From Pseudomonadota bacterium (GTDB lineage: Bacteria; Pseudomonadota; Gammaproteobacteria; Burkholderiales; JABEVD01), in the NCBI GenBank assembly GCA_021835845.1, contig JAKBJU010000013.1, positions 1-64,000 on the forward strand: a stretch of 64,000 bases of DNA, given 5' to 3'. A model generated the notes under the pieces. It made no database searches, was not told where the DNA came from, and worked only from the letters and a program-made list of their open reading frames with translations. Each line of letters begins with the position of its first letter. Positions within the stretch are counted from its first letter, which is position 1. Below are positions 59,962 through 64,000 of the stretch, one piece after another. The position numbers were made by a program, and so were the translations under genes.

Positions 59962-62573
59962 AGCTTTTCCCTAACCCAGCCTTCCACGGAAGCGAGCGCC
60001 GCCGGCAGCTTTTCGGGCTCGGTTCCGCCCGCCTGGGCCATGTCGGGGCGCCCGCCCCCCTTTCCGCCCACCTGGCTCGCCACGAAATTCACCAGTTCCC
60101 CCGCCTTGATTTTGCCGGTGAGATTCTGGGTGACGCCTGCGATCAGGACGACCTTGTCTTCTGCAACCGATCCCAGGACGATCACGGCGGATTCCGCCCT
60201 GTCCTTGATCCTGTCCATGGTCTCGCGCAGGGCGGCGGCATCCGCCCCGGGAATATTCATGGCAAAGAGCTTCGCGCCGTTCAAATCGACTGCTTCTCCG
60301 AGAATTTTTTCGAATCCTGCCGAAATAAGCTTCGATTTCAGGGCAGCTAATTCTTTTTCCTGTTCTTTTGCATGCGCAAGCAATCTCTCGATCCGGTTGG
60401 GAAGTTCCGAGGTCGGACAATTAAGCTTGTCTGCAACGCAGTAAAGTTCCTTCTGCCCCTGTTGAACCGACAGGATAGCTGCATCACCCGTGCGCGCTTC
60501 GATTCGCCTCACGCCTGCGGCGACTCCGGTCTCTTCCAATATCTGGAACAAACCTATATCGCCTGTCCGCGCCACATGTGTACCACCACACAGCTCGCAA
60601 GACGACCCCACATTCAGCACGCGAACCTCGTCGCCGTACTTCTCGCCGAACAGCATCATCGCCCCGGTTTTCTTGGCATCATCAATTGACATCAGCCGCG
60701 TCAGTGTCGGCATATTGTCCATGATTTCCCTGTTGACGATTTGCTCTACCCGAAACATTTGCTCACGAGTCATCGGCTCGTTGTGCACGAAGTCGAAGCG
60801 CGTCTTGTCGGGATCGACCAATGAACCCTTCTGCTGCACATGCGGGCCCAACACTTCGCGCAGCGCCTTGTGCATCAGGTGGGTGGCGGAATGGTTGCGG
60901 GCCGTGGCGGCTCGCGCGGCCATGTCCACCCTCGCCATGACGCTGTTGCCGACGCTGAGCTTTCCGGTCTTGACGAGCCCGTGATGGCCGAAAACGCTCG
61001 CCTGGATCTTCTGGGTGTCTTCCACTTCGAAGATCCCGTGGCTGCTGCGCAGCTCGCCCCTATCCCCGACCTGCCCGCCGGATTCGGCATAGAAGGGGGT
61101 GTCGTCGAGAACGACCACGCCCTGCTCGCCTTCAAAGAGCTCGTTCACCGAGGCGCCGTCCCTGTACAAGGCGAGGATGTTGCCCTGGCGCTCCAGCATT
61201 TCGTAGCCGTGAAAATGGGTTTCAGGCCCTTCGTATTCCAGGGTCAAAGCCATCCTGAACTTGCCGGAAGCCCGCGCCTGGGCTTTCTGCCTCGCCATCG
61301 CAGCATCGAACCCTGCCACATCCACGGTGACATCATGCTCGCGGCACACGTCCTGGGTGAGGTCCAGCGGAAAGCCGAAGGTGTCGTGCAATTTGAAGGC
61401 GGTTTCGCCGTCGAAATGCTTTCCTTTCTCCATGGCTGCGAGATCGGATTCGAGGATCGCCATGCCGTGCTCGATGGTCTGGAAGAAGCGCTCCTCCTCC
61501 TGCCTCAGCACTTCCGTCACCCTGACCTGGGCTTCGGCGAGTTCGGGATAGGCCGATCCCATCTCGACCACCAGGTCGGCGACCATTCTGTGGAAGAAGG
61601 GAGAACGCACCCCGAGCTTGTAGCCGTGGCGGATGGCGCGCCGGATGATTCGTCTCAGCACGTAACCGCGCCCCTCGTTGCCCGGGATCACCCCGTCCGA
61701 AATCAGGAAGGAGCAGGCGCGGATGTGGTCCGCCAATACTTTCAGCGAAGGGGAATCCAGGTCCCTGCAATCCGTTTCCCTCGCGGCGGCCCGGATCAGT
61801 GCCTGGAAGAGATCGATTTCGTAGTTGGAGTGCACGTTCTGCAATACCGCCGAGATGCGCTCGAGCCCCATTCCGGTGTCCACGGAAGGCTTGGGGAGCG
61901 GATGCATGACCCCGGCTTCGTCGCGGTTGTACTGCATGAACACGTTGTTCCAGATCTCGATGTAGCGGTCGCCGTCTTCCTCGGGCGAACCGGGGGGGCC
62001 GCCATAGATCCCTTCCCCGTGGTCGTAGAAGATTTCGGTGCACGGGCCGCAGGGGCCGGTGTCGCCCATCATCCAGAAATTGTCGGATGCGTAGCGTTGA
62101 CCCTTGTTGTCCCCGATCCTGATCACCCGTCCCGGAGGGATCCCGATTTCGCGCGTCCAGATGTCGTAGGCCTCGTCGTCCTCGGCATACACCGTGATCC
62201 ACAGCTTTTCGGAAGGAAGCCCGTACACTTCGGTCAGGAGCTCCCATGCGTAGCGGATGGCATCCCTCTTGAAATAGTCGCCGAAGCTGAAGTTGCCCAG
62301 CATCTCGAAGAAGGTATGGTGCCTCGCCGTGTAGCCCACGTTCTCGAGGTCGTTGTGCTTGCCGCCCGCGCGCACGCATTTCTGGGAAGTGGCAGCCCGG
62401 GTATAGGGACGCTTGTCGAAGCCGAGGAAAACGTCCTTGAACTGGTTCATTCCGGCATTGGTGAACAGCAATGTCGGGTCTCCGGCGGGAACCAGCGAAC
62501 TGGATGGCACGACGGCGTGCCCCTTGGAGGCGAAAAAATCGAGGAATTTCTGGCGGATTTCGCTGCTTTTCAT
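59958..62573 (-). CDS. alaS: Alanyl-tRNA synthetase
   Basis: The 871-residue enzyme has the class II core with [15 protein letters not shown] and [22 protein letters not shown], the editing domain metal motifs [11 protein letters not shown] and [13 protein letters not shown], and a C-terminal C-Ala domain ending with [15 protein letters not shown]. It charges tRNA-Ala and clears Ser and Gly mischarging. The ATG at 62573 gives the family start [14 protein letters not shown]. It lies 10 bases after recX in the conserved recA-recX-alaS order. Confidence 0.97.
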   Translation of the reverse strand: MKSSEIRQKFLDFFASKGHAVVPSSSLVPAGDPTLLFTNAGMNQFKDVFLGFDKRPYTRAATSQKCVRAGGKHNDLENVGYTARHHTFFEMLGNFSFGDYFKRDAIRYAWELLTEVYGLPSEKLWITVYAEDDEAYDIWTREIGIPPGRVIRIGDNKGQRYASDNFWMMGDTGPCGPCTEIFYDHGEGIYGGPPGSPEEDGDRYIEIWNNVFMQYNRDEAGVMHPLPKPSVDTGMGLERISAVLQNVHSNYEIDLFQALIRAAARETDCRDLDSPSLKVLADHIRACSFLISDGVIPGNEGRGYVLRRIIRRAIRHGYKLGVRSPFFHRMVADLVVEMGSAYPELAEAQVRVTEVLRQEEERFFQTIEHGMAILESDLAAMEKGKHFDGETAFKLHDTFGFPLDLTQDVCREHDVTVDVAGFDAAMARQKAQARASGKFRMALTLEYEGPETHFHGYEMLERQGNILALYRDGASVNELFEGEQGVVVLDDTPFYAESGGQVGDRGELRSSHGIFEVEDTQKIQASVFGHHGLVKTGKLSVGNSVMARVDMAARAATARNHSATHLMHKALREVLGPHVQQKGSLVDPDKTRFDFVHNEPMTREQMFRVEQIVNREIMDNMPTLTRLMSIDDAKKTGAMMLFGEKYGDEVRVLNVGSSCELCGGTHVARTGDIGLFQILEETGVAAGVRRIEARTGDAAILSVQQGQKELYCVADKLNCPTSELPNRIERLLAHAKEQEKELAALKSKLISAGFEKILGEAVDLNGAKLFAMNIPGADAAALRETMDRIKDRAESAVIVLGSVAEDKVVLIAGVTQNLTGKIKAGELVNFVASQVGGKGGGRPDMAQAGGTEPEKLPAALASVEGWVREKL

Positions 62574-62583
62574 GTCGTCTTCT

Positions 62584-62998
62584 TCATGTCTCAAGGCTCC
62601 CGATCAGGCGGAGTATTTCGTCGAGCGAAAATCCCCTTCCCTGAAGGAAGCGCACCTGTTTCCCGAGTTCCTTGCGGTCCCCCGGCATTTTTCCGAATTT
62701 CTTTTCCCATACCGACTTCAGGGCATCCTGCTCCGCATCCATGATCCTCGGCAGCGCACCCTGAATCAGGTCTTCGGAGACGCCCTTCTCGCGCAGTTCG
62801 TGCACCACATGGGACCGCCCGTAGCGGCCCAGCCGCGCATTGACCATCTGATCGACATAGCGCGCATCCGAGAGCCACCCCTCGGCCTCGAGTTCGGCGA
62901 GAACGTCGTCGATCTCCTCTTCTTCCCTCAGCCTGGATTTGAGTTCGAACCTGGAATATTCGCGCCGGGCGAGCAGCCTGAGCGCCTTTTCCTTCAGC

Positions 62999-63012
<14 letters not shown>
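62584..63012 (-). CDS. recX: RecA regulatory protein RecX
   Basis: The 142-residue helical protein has the RecX repeats: [48 protein letters not shown] and [29 protein letters not shown]. RecX caps and limits RecA filaments. The ATG at 63012 overlaps the end of recA by 14 bases; upstream in-frame codons lie inside recA. Confidence 0.93.

Positions 63013-64000
<988 letters not shown>

Overview
The window reads as one contiguous stretch of a GC-rich (roughly high-50s percent) betaproteobacterial chromosome. The alaS-recX-recA block, the recJ/prfB/lysS neighbourhood, bamD divergent from rluD-pgeF, fused cysG, split MacAB-type exporter genes and YhdP/BamD/Lol envelope genes together suggest the order Nitrosomonadales (Gallionellaceae/Sulfuricellaceae-like); this placement is inference, since no rRNA is present. 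Coding density is very high, many neighbouring genes overlap by 1-8 bases, and no intergenic stretch exceeds 300 bases. There is no tRNA, rRNA, CRISPR array, prophage or complete insertion sequence.

Layout. 1-5.5 kb: a truncated di-iron/flavo metallo-hydrolase start, the c-di-GMP receptor gene ycgR, a minus-strand operon ybiB-cysG-rRNA pseudouridine synthase, and an MFS transporter. 5.5-12.5 kb: an AlkA-type glycosylase, lolC-lolD, the rpfE-recJ pair, a cNMP-binding protein, a glycine-zipper protein and an odd Gln/Met-rich protein. 12.5-17.4 kb: DUF2905, a 32-residue membrane peptide gene, and a four-gene MacAB-TolC-like exporter operon. 17.5-23 kb: prfB with its programmed +1 frameshift, HDOD, MBL hydrolase, flavin reductase, lysS. 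23-33 kb: SDR, copA, bamD, rluD-pgeF, a ZIP transporter, rimO, a secreted adenosine-deaminase-like protein that has lost its metal site, and an EAL-domain remnant. 33-41 kb: DinG-type helicase, a Ser/Thr kinase-HDOD-GAF fusion, MarR, tandem-CDGSH, YceI, a membrane protein, cobalamin adenosyltransferase. 41-52 kb: glnE, yhdP, a divergent DAHP synthase, small envelope proteins, a Bax-inhibitor protein. 52-64 kb: a tightly coupled run ilvE-zinc finger-waaF-yheT-phosphohexomutase-HD-GYP-EAL/HDOD-EAL/HDOD, then alaS-recX-recA on the other strand.

Themes. (1) c-di-GMP and HDOD signalling recurs: YcgR, HD-GYP, two tandem EAL-HDOD proteins, two further HDOD proteins (one fused to a kinase) and an EAL remnant. 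(2) Envelope biogenesis recurs: Lol, Bam, LPS heptosyltransferase, YhdP and an exporter. (3) Three miniature inverted-repeat elements of two families (275, 273 and 273 bp) each sit between convergent genes, and their termini contain or touch the stop codons of five of the six flanking genes.

The most unusual observations are the adenosine-deaminase-fold pseudoenzyme (30919-32385), the stop-codon-targeted miniature elements, and two small genes at 12765-12863 and 51521-51697.
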